Part shown: positions 11,341 to 22,451 of the stretch, one piece after another
Position numbering within the stretch: position 1 is the first letter of the stretch
Layout: each line of letters opens with the position of its first letter
Source of the DNA: Paratinospora sagittata
Lineage: Eukaryota > Streptophyta > Magnoliopsida > Ranunculales > Menispermaceae
NCBI GenBank assembly: GCA_035771175.1
Contig: CM069607.1
Location: 16,438,001 to 16,502,000, forward strand
DNA length: 64,000 nucleotides
Direction: 5' to 3'
Notes under the pieces: model-generated
What the model was told of the DNA's origin: nothing
Seen by the model: only the letters and a program-made list of their open reading frames with translations
Database searches by the model: none
Translations under genes and position numbers: made by a program

Positions 11341-12708
11341 TGTCACACCACGTCCGAACATGCCTAAACTGGCAGGACACTTATAGACGGGGCGCGAATG
11401 CATTATAACCATAGCCGAGTGCGCGAAAACACGATTAAGTACAAGTATGATTTCATTAATTTCATAATATAATTGTACATGAAATAGTTAAGGGAACATT
11501 CTCCCAAAATCCCTAATGAATAATACAAAGGGTACAAAATGTGGGCCCAAAAACCTGCACCCAGTCTACCTTAATCTCTTGTGAAAAATTGGACAACAAT
11601 GGGGTGAGCTACACACTCAGTGGGTAAAATAGTTCATGAATATAACAATTAATAAAGCAAACTTCATAATCAAATAACTTAAATACACGTCAGAGCATCA
11701 TAATCAATCCAACATGTATGTATGCATGACACCGCCTCGTATTGGTTTGATGATTGTACATCGCCTGAGTTCACGTACATATGTCCCTCCCCAGGAGTAG
11801 CTGGGTTCTCATTGTACGTCCCACCTCAGGAACAATGCTCTGGATTCACGTACAGATGTCCCTCCCCAGGAGTAGCCAGGTTCTCATTGTACGTCCCTCT
11901 CCAGAGAAATATAATGAATAGCGAGCATTGCTTCTAGTGATTCTATGAATCATAAACCACATACGTCCCTAGGTGGTGCTATGTATGATGCCAATGCATG
12001 AACTGGTCTGGTCTTTACTTAACATTTAGATAAGATTTGGCAACGTCTGGTGATCCATATCAGGATCAGTATCATGACGTGCAAGGTTAGGACATTTAGT
12101 ATTACTTGTATAAGCTGATAGCTTTCAAATAAGACCAACCAGATCAGTCTCCAGTTGAGAGGTGAGATACGAGGCATACTTAAATACCAATTGTCTAGAG
12201 CAACACGCTGCCTCCCGTTCACTATTTAAAGTTACTGAGGAAAAAAATTGAGTCTGGTTGAGTCAGATTGACCACTATTTCGGCATAACAACAGTGTAAT
12301 ACATGAACTCCAAATATACAGGCATAAGTATGACCATATGAGATTATATGCAATAATGCAGTGTAAATGAATAGTAGACATAATGATAAATGAATGTAAA
12401 CTTTAATAAAATTTATAAGACACGCAAACCTACGTTTCATTCCACACCTTCAAATAAAAACTCCTTTGAAAACTGGCGCCTTCCCCGGGCAGAACCACGT
12501 TGTAGTGCACAGAGAGTCTCAAAAGAGAAGACAAAAACTCAAAATGAGTGAAAGAGAGAAGGAAAATCAAAAGGAGGAGTGATTTTGATGTGAGAAATGG
12601 GGAGGAGGGAGGGGTTCTTAAATAGGAAAAATGGCACCTGAACGTTCGGGCACGTCTGCCCGAACAATTTTTTTTTTTTTTTTTTTTGTGCAAACCTAGG
12701 GTATTACA
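11341..12708 (-). repeat. 5' LTR of Tekay copy A
   Basis: 1368 bp with the same ends as 1895-3293. One full palindromic module (CTGAACGTTCGGGCA) and a second half lie at about 12640-12668, with a TATA-like TATTTAAG beside them. The 76-bp direct repeat and the conserved block are both present. Confidence 0.9.
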
Positions 12709-13269
12709 TCCCAAGTGCTTAATTTATTATCTATCACTCAACCACTCCTACCTCATTTGCCGCTACCGCTGTCCCCTCTGTCTTAGGCACACCCTCTTTT
12801 CGATGTTTCAAAAGGGGAGAGATTAGTATGATTGGTCTGATTGACTGGATCATTTATGTACACATACTCAGGGGGAGAGTTTATATACTTAGGGGGAGTT
12901 TTGGGATGTTGGATATATATTGGAAATTATCTATGCATTCTCTTAATTACTTTTATTTGATTACATGTATATGTTTGTATTTGATATATTGTTATACATG
13001 TTCATTTTGATACTATTGTTCACACATGCTTGAGTATATTCAGTTATTTGTGCTTACATGATCACATCTGTCTGAGTATGCTTTTATTGGTATCTAATTG
13101 ATTATTTTCCACATGTTATTGAATGTTAAATCTTTTATTAAGTGGTATATTCTTAAAAGTGGCATGATATAATCATTTACTTCACTCATTCAATCACTCG
13201 AGAAATCATGTTTTTTGCTTCAATCAGGCCAATAGTGAATTTGTTTGAAATCATAAAAAAGGGGGCGCT
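12709..13269 (+). other. Copia 3' untranslated region with several polypurine tracts
   Basis: Continues the copia element interrupted at 1895. No ORF of note. Purine tracts occur at about 12808 (AAAAGGGGAGAG), 12870 (CAGGGGGAGAG), 12891 (AGGGGGAG) and finally AAAAAAGGGGGCGCT just before the LTR at 13270. Repeated polypurine tracts between pol and the 3' LTR are a known hallmark of Sireviruses. Confidence 0.65.
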
Positions 13270-13470
13270 TGTTGATGTAACTACTCTCACCCTGTTTTGT
13301 TTTGATGATTACAAACAACATACTTGTGATCACTAATCTCTTTGACGTAGTTATTTCAGTGCTAACTAGTTATATCAGATGGATTCAACGATACTGTCAA
13401 AGCATGTGAAAGGAACATCATTGCACAAAAATTCAAGAGCTTAATGTTTGCAATTCTTATTTATATATAT
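13270..13470 (+). repeat. Copia 3' LTR, first segment
   Basis: Starts TGTTGATGTAACTACT right after the polypurine tract, with a TTTTGATGATTACAAAC phrase shared with the copia LTR at 48615. The LTR is then split by an Athila-like relic and resumes near 17042. The exact break is not resolved because no second LTR end or target duplication is visible on this side. Confidence 0.6.
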
Positions 13471-14100
13471 ACATACATATATATTATACTACTTATGAAA
13501 ATGACAAACCGTTCTTGAGACAGTCTAGTCTTATACCTCATGGCTTGAGGAAGTCCACTTTGGTGAGGGTTAAAAACCTAATTTTAGGCCTAGCTAGATG
13601 TGAGTGCAAATTAAGGAGTTTTCAATTATTTATTTTATAAAAATCGCATGACTCAGACTCGTCCTCCTATCTATTTCACTAGATGGGCCAATCAACACAT
13701 TCTTCACCATTTGCCTTGAATAAACAATTTTCACACTTAATTCAACAAGCTTATACAAGTGAACACCTTAGACACTTAAAAAAAAAATCTTCAATTTTTG
13801 TTTTGTTTTATTTTACTCTAACAAAAAAGAAAACTACTAAAATGACACACAACAAACCTAAAGATGCTAGTATGATCTAAAAATAATAAAATGACACCCT
13901 CCTCCACTAAAACCAGACATTGTCCTCAATGTTAAAAAAATAAAGAAATTTCAAAAGAAAAAGAAAAAAAACTATTTAAAAAGTGAGCTCAGTCAGGAGG
14001 TCGCCCCGGCCATCCAATCAATTCATAGTCCTTTAGTCTAAAATTAAAAATTTTGTAGCTTTTGGAGACTTCCCAAGAAATAATGAATATACTATCATAT

Positions 14101-14604
14101 CTAGGATAAAGTATTTTTTTTGTAGTGAACAGGATCCCGAATGATAGATATATCATCATTGAAATTCAAAACACATTGAACATTAATTATGAAATCAATG
14201 GGTTCGATCCATTCAACCTGATTCAAGACATTTTTAACCCGAGGAATTAATATTTTAGGCACGCAATTTTCACATTCTGGTTTGGGGGAATCTGGCACAT
14301 GATCTTTCTTAACATTTCCTTTTTGTATTTCAGTGGTTTCCTCCTCTAGGTTTTCAGAATTTATAGTCAAACATTTCTTATTAATGATAATTTCCTCATA
14401 TGTTAATTCTGAATCTGGACTTGAGGCAGGTTCACAGTGATCCACTAAATAAGGTTTAGGCTGACTAAAAAAATTACTCTTGTCCTCTTCATGAAGAACA
14501 TCAATTATTTGACCTACATGTGTTGTTAACTTTTCCATAGATTGTTCTGTTTCAATGAGAAATTGCTCAGTGTTCTGCATAAATAAATGTAGGGTCTCTT
14601 CCAA
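14101..14604 (-). pseudogene. gag C-terminal-like ORF in the Athila-like relic
   Basis: A 167-codon open frame starting MEETLHLFMQNTEQFLIETE, with a helical stretch (EQSMEKLTTHVGQIIDVL) and then an acidic segment with no recognised domain. The SLEETL..FMQ...VGQ pattern matches the segment after the zinc knuckle of Athila/Tat gag proteins. The next sense-upstream ORF (14620-15078) carries the zinc knuckle and is separated by a stop. It may be a remnant of one longer protein. I assign no function. Confidence 0.45.
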
Positions 14605-14619
14605 AGATGACTTTGAATG

Positions 14620-15078
14620 TTATTGAGACAACTCGTAGGGCAATATTGATTCAGTCTCATTACAAAATTGCTTTGTTGCAATCTGAAATTCTTCAGTTGC
14701 AATTTGAGATTGAAGAGTACCTTGCATAAATAAATGTAAGGTCTCTTCCAAAGATGACTCTGAATATTGTTGAGACAACTCACAAAGCAATATTGATTTC
14801 GAGAAATAATGATGAGAGAGTTGTGGTAGGGGATCATTAAATGAACCCCCAAAATGTGAGCCTTCAGTCCTGTATAAATTTGGGTCACTAGCATAATCAT
14901 GAGAATAGGTCTCCGAAAATGAATTATAGTTAAGGTCCCAATTATGTGCATTTTGTGTAGTGGTCTGATCCCAATTGTATTGAGGGTAGGCTACATTAAA
15001 TGGGCAAATGCCAGTATGATGGTTTGGGTTTGAACATATAGAACATACATTCATATAGAGGTTCAGTGATGGGTCCAT
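14620..15078 (-). pseudogene. Zinc-knuckle gag fragment in the Athila-like relic
   Basis: 152 codons from MDPSLNLYMN. A CCHC knuckle CSICSNPNHHTGIC (C-x2-C-x4-H-x4-C) lies at residues 12-25, followed by Asn/Tyr/Ser-rich sequence and a SSLEETLHLFMQ phrase that recurs in the next ORF. This looks like the nucleic-acid-binding C terminus of an Athila/Tat gag without its capsid part. The two SLEETL phrases come from a duplicated block (about 14596-14660 and 14725-14800). Confidence 0.5.
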
Positions 15079-15360
15079 AACTATTCATAGAGCATATGCA
15101 TATCAATTTTTTTTAAAATTTTTTTTATTTTATTTTACTTTTTTTAAAATTTTTTATTTAACCTTAATCTAACTTAACTAGAAGACACACAATCAACAAA
15201 AAAAAATCCTAAGGAAATCTAGCACACATCTCCAAAAATACATACATGATTTGCATGGGCGAATTTCTTAAGACCTAGACAGTTCCTAAAGAGTATCTCA
15301 TAGGCCTCCAATCTGGTCTCTTAGCCTAGTTAACCTAGGTAAGCCTCCAGGTGGTGGGGT

Positions 15361-15448
15361 GGGGCACAAGGTCCACTTAAATACCCAACTCCTAGAGCAA
15401 CAAAGCTACCTCCCTTTCACAATTTAATGTTACCGAGGACAAGGCTTC
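15361..15448 (-). other. Block shared with the Tekay LTRs, in the Athila-like leader
   Basis: Aligned by hand, about 85 nt here match 2716-2800 in the Tekay A LTR at roughly 80% identity: the shared words include ACTTAAATACC, CTAGAGCA, GCCTCCC/ACCTCCC, TTCAC and GAGGAC. The block is in sense orientation in both elements. It lies in the leader between the primer-site region and the zinc-knuckle ORF. No coding frame is involved. Confidence 0.7.
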
Positions 15449-15867
15449 CTAGAATCAACTAAACCAATTAAGCAAAATTGGTGCAACTTATAATGAATAC
15501 TCACTAATGAGCTCGAACCCTAAATGGTTAAGTTCATACTTTATTTTAATTAAGCTTAGAGACAAGCTAAGGTGACCGCGTAAGGAATGATTAACCTAAT
15601 TTTGGGCCAAGTGTGGTGATTAAATCCACCCTTGATCTTAATTGGGGTAATGCCCTTTTCTAACTAATTATGAAAATATTTAGCGGCCAAACAATGTTTC
15701 CAAATAAAGTATGATGCAAAATCTTATTATGTAAATTCTAATCTTAAGATTTTATTTATATATGAGAAAACATAAGGAAATCTTAAATCTAAATGATCTT
15801 TGATCATATAAAGCATATAACTAATTAATTTAAAATCTAAAAAATAAATAAAGTGATTTAGCAGCAA

Positions 15868-15890
15868 ACCCCGGCAACGACGTCAAAAAC
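15868..15890 (-). promoter_or_regulatory. Primer-site region of the Athila-like relic
   Basis: In sense, AGTTTTTGACGTCGTTGCC followed by GGGG lies next to the LTR end. Athila, Ogre and related plant elements have a TTTTTGGCGCCGTTGCC phrase here, so this is a mutated version. Confidence 0.65.
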
Positions 15891-15891
15891 T

Positions 15892-17041
15892 TGATGTGAT
15901 CTTTTGAATAGATCAATAAAAACAATACTTGCAAGTGCACAATGTGAGTTGTAGCACTATACAAGGTCGATCCACAAGGATTGGGGTAATCACTTCAGAA
16001 TTTTTAAAAAATAAATTAAAACATTATATACTATATAAGTCAAAGAAAAATCATGATTGTTTCTAACGTCTTAAGACTTTTAATGCAATAAATAAAAGAA
16101 TTTAAAAAAAAATTTAAATAAACTTCAAATGAAAATAAAGCAATTAAATGAACACAAATAATGCAATAAATAACAAGAAGTAAATGAAAGAAAGACAGAA
16201 AAAAATAGAAATTACTGAAAATAAAACTTCATTAATGTAAAATAAAAGAAAAGAAAAAAAAAACTTACAGAACTCCAAATCCTTGGGTAATGTCACCTTG
16301 CCCAGGGCTTGAATGAGCAACTAAAAATAAATCTAACCTAAAAAAATAAAAATAAAAATGAGAGTAGAGATGGGATCAATGGTCCAGTGGGTGCCCCCTT
16401 TATATAGTTGATATGTTTCCAAAACAACTATATTTTTACATACAATTTAAGATTTCATTCTCCCAAAATATTCTACAAGATCAACCCCAATTAAGCACAA
16501 AATATTTTTAGAAAAATAAAATCATAATCATGACACAATCTTAGGTGAGAATCTTTCCATTCTTTTCAAATTTGATTTCTTGATCATCTTGAAATTTCAA
16601 ACTTTCTTTTTCACTGCAACTGAGGTGAGAATAATTTCATGTGGCTTCATGATTCTTTATTAAATTTAACCATCAACCTAAAAAATACCTTTATAAAAGA
16701 TCAAGTGAAGCATCACCATATATTATATAAAAATAAATCACTTTAAACAATTGCAATGCTTTTTTTTTTTTGAAAAAAAATATATTCAGGACCTTTAAAT
16801 TGAATTTCAACCCCCAAAAAATACAAAAATAAAAATTAACAAACTAATGCCTAATGAAAATGTGACAAAATATATTTTGCTAAATATGCACGTCTAAAAT
16901 AACCTAAAATGCCTAAAAATCTAAAATGTGACGTAAAGAGATTTTTATTATTTTTTTCTATTTTTTTATTCATTTTTTTATTTCCTAGCCTAAAAGCACT
17001 AAAAATAAAGATAAAAAATATGCAAAATTGTGGCTTCATCA
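15892..17041 (-). repeat. 5' LTR of the Athila-like relic
   Basis: About 1150 bp. In sense it starts TGATGAAGCCACAATTTTGC and ends GATCACATCA. Near its end it has the CACAAGGTCGATC and CACTTGCAAG type phrases usual just upstream of the primer site in these elements. Very A/T-rich with long homopolymers. No gene. Confidence 0.65.
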
Positions 17042-17369
17042 TGCATATACACTATTATATTATTAATCATGCATGCGCACGCATTAGTATGATAATTATG
17101 CGATCACATACTTAAAATTGTTTATCATGCATATAATTAGCAGTGATTAATATGCATTCATTTTTTCAACTTTGCATGGTTCCATCGTTTTACGTGTGTT
17201 GTATTGACTGTTTCAATCATATATTTAGTCGATTGATTTACACGTATTTAACCTTGTCAATTATACTTCAATCTTGTCAAAAATTGTTTTTAAAGTTAGT
17301 CTATGTATTTGACAATGTCCTAAACTCAGTATGATAAAACAAATCGGGTTTCTTTCACTTCATAATGAA

Positions 17370-17647
17370 GGAACATGCTCCTAAGTATCTTTCCCGAGAC
17401 TTAGAATTTTTTGTCAGAGTTTAAGGAACGTGCTCTTTGTAAAAGGAACGCGCTCCTATTTTCAAAGGCAAAATAGAGAATTTTATAGAGTTAGTGGTTC
17501 TTGATGAAGGACCTTGCTCCTATGCCCAACGAACACATTAAGGAACGTGCTCCTCATATAAGGAACACGCTCCTTGATTGGAGGAAAATATGAGATTTTT
17601 CATATTTCAAAGCAGAAACACACTCCTTCCTTGAGGAACGCGTGCCT
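17370..17647 (+). repeat. Recurrent near-palindromic GGAACGYGCTCCT motifs in copia LTR
   Basis: Eight occurrences with few changes (for example GGAACATGCTCCT at 17370, GGAACGCGCTCCT, GGAACACGCTCCT and the last near 17635) lie 25-70 bp apart, just upstream of a TATAAATA box. Such clustering suggests transcription-factor sites in the U3 region. Confidence 0.65.
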
Positions 17648-18602
17648 GTGCCTCGGTGTGGTATTTTTCTATAAATACCACATTTGCTCATTTGAATAAC
17701 AACTTTTGCAAAATCATAAACCTTGTCTGTTTTTCTTTGTTTCCTTTCTACAAGTCCAAAATAGGTTCTTGAGTGATCTTAAACCTCTTTCTAAGCAAAA
17801 GTTCACCTACATTTGATCCATTGATTCATACTTCTAGATAGTTCTCCAAATATTTCAAATACTTTGAGAAACTTGTGTGTTTCCATTGAGCAAGTGTTCA
17901 AGATGTTGTTGAGTGTTATCTACACATCTTATTATGTCTTGATCATCCTTGAACATGGTATTTCTCATCCAACATCACACTTGAAGAATCTTGGAGCTTC
18001 AACCTTACTTAAATGAGGTCTATTTTCTATATCTAAATTCTTGTGATTTTGGTTTGAGCAAATTTGTTTTGTGCTTATGTTAACACCTTGAAAACCGATT
18101 TCATTTTGAGTATTATTTGTGAAACCCAATTTTGATCGTCATATCATAGTATCTTATTTAGTGGTTTGATAAATATCTTGTAGTATCGATTCATGTGTTA
18201 AAGTTATACTATATTGAATCGATTTCATAGATCAACACTTGGTTTGTTTGATTCTTTATTTTAATCATTTACACTTTTAGAATCATCATTATATATTTAT
18301 TCTTGTGGCTTAAACATATCATTGTTAGAATCAATATCTAGTTACATGTGCATATTCGATTCTTGATCTCAAATCAAATATTTTTGAATCGATTGCATAT
18401 TTGAGAAAAACTATTTCAGCACATCGCATCATTTAAATCATTGTGGTTGGACTAGTGGTGTTACTCATTCAAGATTGTAAGCTTAATATTGTTGAGAGTG
18501 TTGTAGAACACTTCTCTCTATCATTTGTCATCCATATGTATAGTTTACGTGTTTGTCAACCGAGAACATATCATATCTTGTACGGCTCGTAACCATCTCA
18601 TA

Positions 18603-18696
18603 AGTTGGTTACAGTGTGGTTTTCTAGCCAAGCCTTTGTGTAGGATAGAGTATGGCTTTCTAACTAAGCCCTCGTGTTGGTTAGTATGTGGTTTTC
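18603..18696 (+). repeat. Hairpin-forming minisatellite at the copia LTR 3' end (left part)
   Basis: Units of about 42 bp carry AACCAAGCC and GGTTAG arms. The array is split by Tekay copy B and continues at 31680-31800 with about three more units (TTTCTAACCAAGCC, GAGCCAAGCC...GTTGGCTT). It has the same kind of placement as the array at 736-1170 of the other copia LTR. Confidence 0.6.
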
Positions 18697-20022
18697 TGTA
18701 CTACCTTGTATTTCACAAAAAAAAAATATTTTTTTTGGGCAAATGTGCCCGAAAGTCCGGGCAGCCCGCCTGGACTTCCTGGCGCCAAAAAATCTATATA
18801 AACCAACCTTCTCCTCATCATTTTTCATACCAAATTCACTCCAAATTTTGATTTTTTTTCCTCTTTTCACTCATATTGAGTTTTTAGTCTTTTGAGACTC
18901 TCTATCCGAGACTCTCGGTGCAGTACGACGAAGTTCTGTCCGGAGGAATGCGCCAGATCTGAAAAAGAAGAAGTTTTTATCTGAAGGTGGGGAACGAAAC
19001 ATGGCTTTGCATGTTTTATAACTTTTATTAAAGTTTACATTCAGTTATTATTATATCTACTGTTCATTTACACTGCATTATGTCATATAATGTTTATACT
19101 GTCGCACTTATGCCTGTACACTTGGAATTCACGTATTATACTGTTATAATGCCGGATTTGTAGTGAATCTGACTCAACTAGACTCGGTCTTGTCCTCAGT
19201 AACTTTAAATAGTGAACGGGAGGCAGCGGGCTGCTCTAGGCGATTGGTTATTTAAGCAGACCTTGTGTCTCACCTCTCAACTGGGGACTGATCTAGTTGG
19301 TCTTATTGAAAGCTATCAGCTTATACAAGTAATACTGAATGTCCTAACCTTGCACGTCGTGATACCAACTCTGATAAGGATCACCAGACGTTGCCAAAGT
19401 CAGTCTAAATGTCAAGAAAAGACCAGACCAGTAGACTAGACCAGTTTATGCATTGGCATCATACATATCACCACCTAGGGACGTATATGGTTTATGACTC
19501 ATAGAATAGTTAGGAGCATTGCTCGCTATTCATTATATTTCTCTGGAGAGGGACGTACATGAGAACCCGGCTACGCCCGGGGAGGGACATCAGTGCGTGA
19601 ATCCAGAGCATCGTTCCTAAGGAGGGACGTACAGTGAAAACCTGGCTACGCCCGGGGAAGGACACCCGTACGTGAACTTAGGCGATGTACGTTCATCAAA
19701 CCATTATGAGACGATGTCACATATTCATACATATTGATTGATTATGATGCTCACATGTGTATTTAAGATATTTGATATTGAAGTATGCTTTATTAATTGT
19801 TATACTCACGAACTATTTACCCATTGAGTGCGTTAAGCTCACTCCATTATCATACAATCTTTCACAGGAAATTAGGGTGGACTGGGTGCAGGTTATGGGG
19901 CCCGTATTTTGTACCCTTTGTGTTATTCATTGGAAATTTTTGGGGACTATGTTCCCTTGACCATTTTATGTACAAATTATATTCTGAATTAAAGGAAATC
20001 AGATTTATACTATGTTATATAT
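18697..20022 (+). repeat. 5' LTR of Tekay copy B, 3' end deleted
   Basis: Starts TGTACTACCTTGTATTTCAC; palindromic modules at 18738-18785; TATA box TATATAAA at 18795-18802. Compared with the 3' LTR it breaks off after TATGTTATATAT, losing roughly 100 bp of U5 and the adjacent primer site. Confidence 0.85.
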
Positions 20023-20508
20023 ATACCTTGTTATTATTGATGAAAATTTTGGATGAAAAGTTTTATTAGATATATATATCTCTAGAACTATATATATATA
20101 TATATGTCAATTATATATAGTTGAGATTTATATTAAATATATATCTAGAAAACTATATGATTTTTGTATAGTTTGATTTAAATATATATATATATCTTAT
20201 GATTTATGAAAACTATATATATTGTTATGATTAAAATGAAAAACTGTGGATGAAAAAAATTTGTTAGATATATATATCTCTAAAACTATATATATGTCAA
20301 TTATATATAGTTGAGATTTATATTAAATATATATCTAGAAAATTATATGATTTTTATATAGTTTGATTTAAATATATATATAGTTATGATTTATGAAAAC
20401 TATATATATGGTTATGATAAAATATATATATCTATATATCTATGCTAGGAGATATATATATATATATACCATATTATTGATGGAAAAATTTCAATGAAAA
20501 ATATTATT

Positions 20509-20569
<61 letters not shown>

Positions 20570-20887
20570 TTATGTATAGTTAAGATTTGTATTAAATATA
20601 TATCTAAGAAAACTATATACGATTTTTATATAGTTTAAATTTCAAATATATATATAGTTGATTTATGAAAACTATATATACAGTTATGATTAAATATATA
20701 TATCTATACATTCATATACGTATACGACATATATATATCATATTGCTAATGAAGAATTTTGATTACATGATGGCATAAACATCAAGAGAAAAAAAAAATA
20801 TTGTCTAACAGACAAAGAATAAATTTTAAAAAATGTTAGGAATATATTTTGTGTCTTTCACAAATTTATTTTCCTTTCAGCAAAAGA
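20023..20887 (+). other. AT-rich leader of copy B, amplified about threefold
   Basis: No gene. A unit of about 220 bp (GATGAAAA..., TTAGATATATATAT, AACTATATATATATGTC, CTAGAAAACTATAT and so on) is repeated from about 20023, 20240 and 20470 with drift. It includes a long (TA)n at 20511-20566. Other copies have a single unit. It ends in a CCTTTCAG acceptor look-alike (AG at 20879-20880). Confidence 0.7.
20862..20880 (+). promoter_or_regulatory. 3' splice-site-like motif before aORF1
   Basis: TTATTTTCCTTTCAG ends seven bases before the aORF1 ATG at 20888. The same motif occurs in copies A (AG 10950-10951) and C (45672-45673). In D the AG is mutated to AA. Use as a splice site is inferred. Confidence 0.5.
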
Positions 20888-22451
20888 ATGGCCTCAAGTG
20901 AAGGAGCAACTTCCACTAGCAGGGAACCAATTCCCACTAGACTCGAGGAATTGTCCAAAAGGGAGGTTATGACAATGAGGAGCATCGACAATAGATATCT
21001 CCGCCTCCGCCCAATCCTTCACGACAAACTCGCAACACTAGGTTGAGGGCCACGTCTCTTACAGCTTGGTGAGATCCTTCTACGAAGCCGTGAATTGTGT
21101 GAGACTTCCAGAAGAGGGAATCAACCTTGTATTGGAGACAACGGTTATGGGGATAAAAATTCCTATCAACGTCGAAATCATCACTCGACTTATGGAGATT
21201 CGGATTGAGGAAATAATTATTGATCCACATGAACCGCAGACAATTACAGAGATCGTGGAGTGTAATGGACAATTATTCAATTCCCTCACCAAGGAGCCAT
21301 ACACTCAATCGACGTTCACCAACCTCCCAAACAATTATCTTAAGCCATCTTTTGCCGGCCTTGGAAAGATCGTGTTCGGCAACATCTTGCCAGAAAGAGG
21401 GCCTAATGGCACTATGTCAAAAGCCCAACTTCTCGTGTTATATTGCATAGAGAAGGAAATAAAGGTCTCCCTACCACACATCATCATCCAACAAATGTTG
21501 AGGGTGATTCAAAACCTTTTAAGAAAGGAATTCCTCGGTTACAGAGTCTTGATCATGAGGATGCTATACGAAGTAAACATCGACACTTTTGATTGGACTT
21601 CGAGCCAAATCGTTGAGCCAGTTACAACATCTTCTATCTTCAAGATATATGTTCCAAGGGGAGGAGTAACTGACGAGGAAGTATTCGGCACGACGATAGG
21701 AAATGCCGAGAGAGTAAGGGACAAGCATGGACGTTGCCTTCGAAAAAGTCGACGCAAGATTCCCGTCAGAGAGGCACCAAATAATGAATCAAATCAGAAT
21801 CCCACTTCAAACCCAGCCCCAAATAATGATCCAACTGATCGTCTATTCACTGAGGGAGATTCATTTACATACCTAAATCAACCTCAAAATAGACAAGGTA
21901 CTCAAGCAAATCTACCTGCTTGGAACATGCCAACTCAGGGCAACACGTTGTACCAAAGGTTTCCAACACATGCGGTACCATGTCAACCATTCCCGCAAGT
22001 CCCTGTAACCCAACAACAACAGCATTGGACAACACCAAATTTTGGAGGGCAGAACATCCCAATGAGCCCACTATTTCTAAATTTATCACCTCAAACATAT
22101 CCAAATATACAAGGGGTTCTAGTTAGGGGATCCCCGTACAATCAAAACAATTACCTTTCACCTACAAATCACCCGTACAACCAATGTTTTCCCCCAATGC
22201 CAATGACCTACCCTCCACCTATGGGACAATCGAACCATCAACCACCAATGAGCCAATTGACTAACCTTTTTCAACGGTTAGATGAAATGGCATCAAATAT
22301 CACAGAAATGAGAGCGACTCACAATCATATATTAACACATCTGCAAAACTCCGAAGCAGAGCGAGCAAACTCTCAACCTTCTGTTAGTAGTCGTTCTGTA
22401 CCTAGCAGGAGATCTAGAAGGAGCGGTAGTAGGCAGGGAAATCAAAATTGA
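20888..22451 (+). pseudogene. aORF1 of copy B (near full length, one frameshift)
   Basis: Best-preserved aORF1: about 520 codons from MASSEGATSTSREPIPTRLE. A deletion of about 20 bp near 21040 shifts the frame; from 21066 it is open for 461 codons to a stop at 22451. Core phrases: MGIKIPINVEIITRLMEIRI, LPNNYLKPSFAGLGKIVFGN, KAQLLVLYCIEKEIKVSLPH. The middle (from about 21750) is Asn/Pro/Gln-rich and contains a basic RKSRRKIPVRE. Near the end are a heptad-like LTNLFQRLDEMASNITEM and a basic RRSRRSGSRQ tail. The core resembles the putative plant transposon protein domain (PF20167-like, from memory). It is not gag, which follows separately. Possible roles such as RNA or DNA binding are guesses. 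Confidence 0.75.

Larger units (their letters stand above)
1895..12708 (-). mobile_element. Tekay/Del-type chromovirus copy A with two accessory ORFs
   Basis: A complete-length Ty3/gypsy element on the minus strand, about 10.8 kb, with two LTRs (1895-3293 and 11341-12708), primer site, polypurine tract and all internal parts. Sense order is LTR, primer site, AT-rich leader, aORF1, spacer, gag, protease, RT, RNase H, integrase with chromodomain, aORF2, polypurine tract, LTR. The flanks TGCCA (1890-1894) and TCCCA (12709-12713) look like a 5-bp target duplication with one change. It lies inside a copia element. All ORFs carry stops or frameshifts, so it is not autonomous now. Confidence 0.9.
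13471..17041 (-). mobile_element. Athila-like, probably non-autonomous, retrotransposon relic
   Basis: Sense order on the minus strand is LTR (17041 to 15892), a primer-site region, a leader with a conserved block, two small gag-derived ORFs, and a GAGGACAATGTC...GTGGAGGAGGG phrase (13890-13930), which is common at the 3' side of Athila-type elements. No RT, integrase or second LTR is present. The left boundary is uncertain (about 13450-13650). The stretch 13471-14100 otherwise shows only AT-rich sequence. Confidence 0.6.
17042..18696 (+). repeat. Copia 3' LTR, middle segment
   Basis: Continues the LTR started at 13270. It holds repeated GGAACGYGCTCCT motifs (17370-17647), a likely TATA box TATAAATA (about 17671), then a T-rich transcribed part. 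At its end is an array of TAACCAAGCC...GTTGGTTA units (18603-18696), which continues at 31680 on the far side of Tekay copy B. No coding sequence. Confidence 0.65.

Noticed and set aside
14101..15078. Host zinc-finger gene
   Set aside because: The CCHC knuckle lies between an Athila-type primer-site region and 3' phrase, and the flanking phrases match gag C termini.
20511..20566. (TA)n tract as a matrix-attachment or replication origin
   Set aside because: It is part of the element leader present in all four Tekay copies; nothing specific points to an origin.
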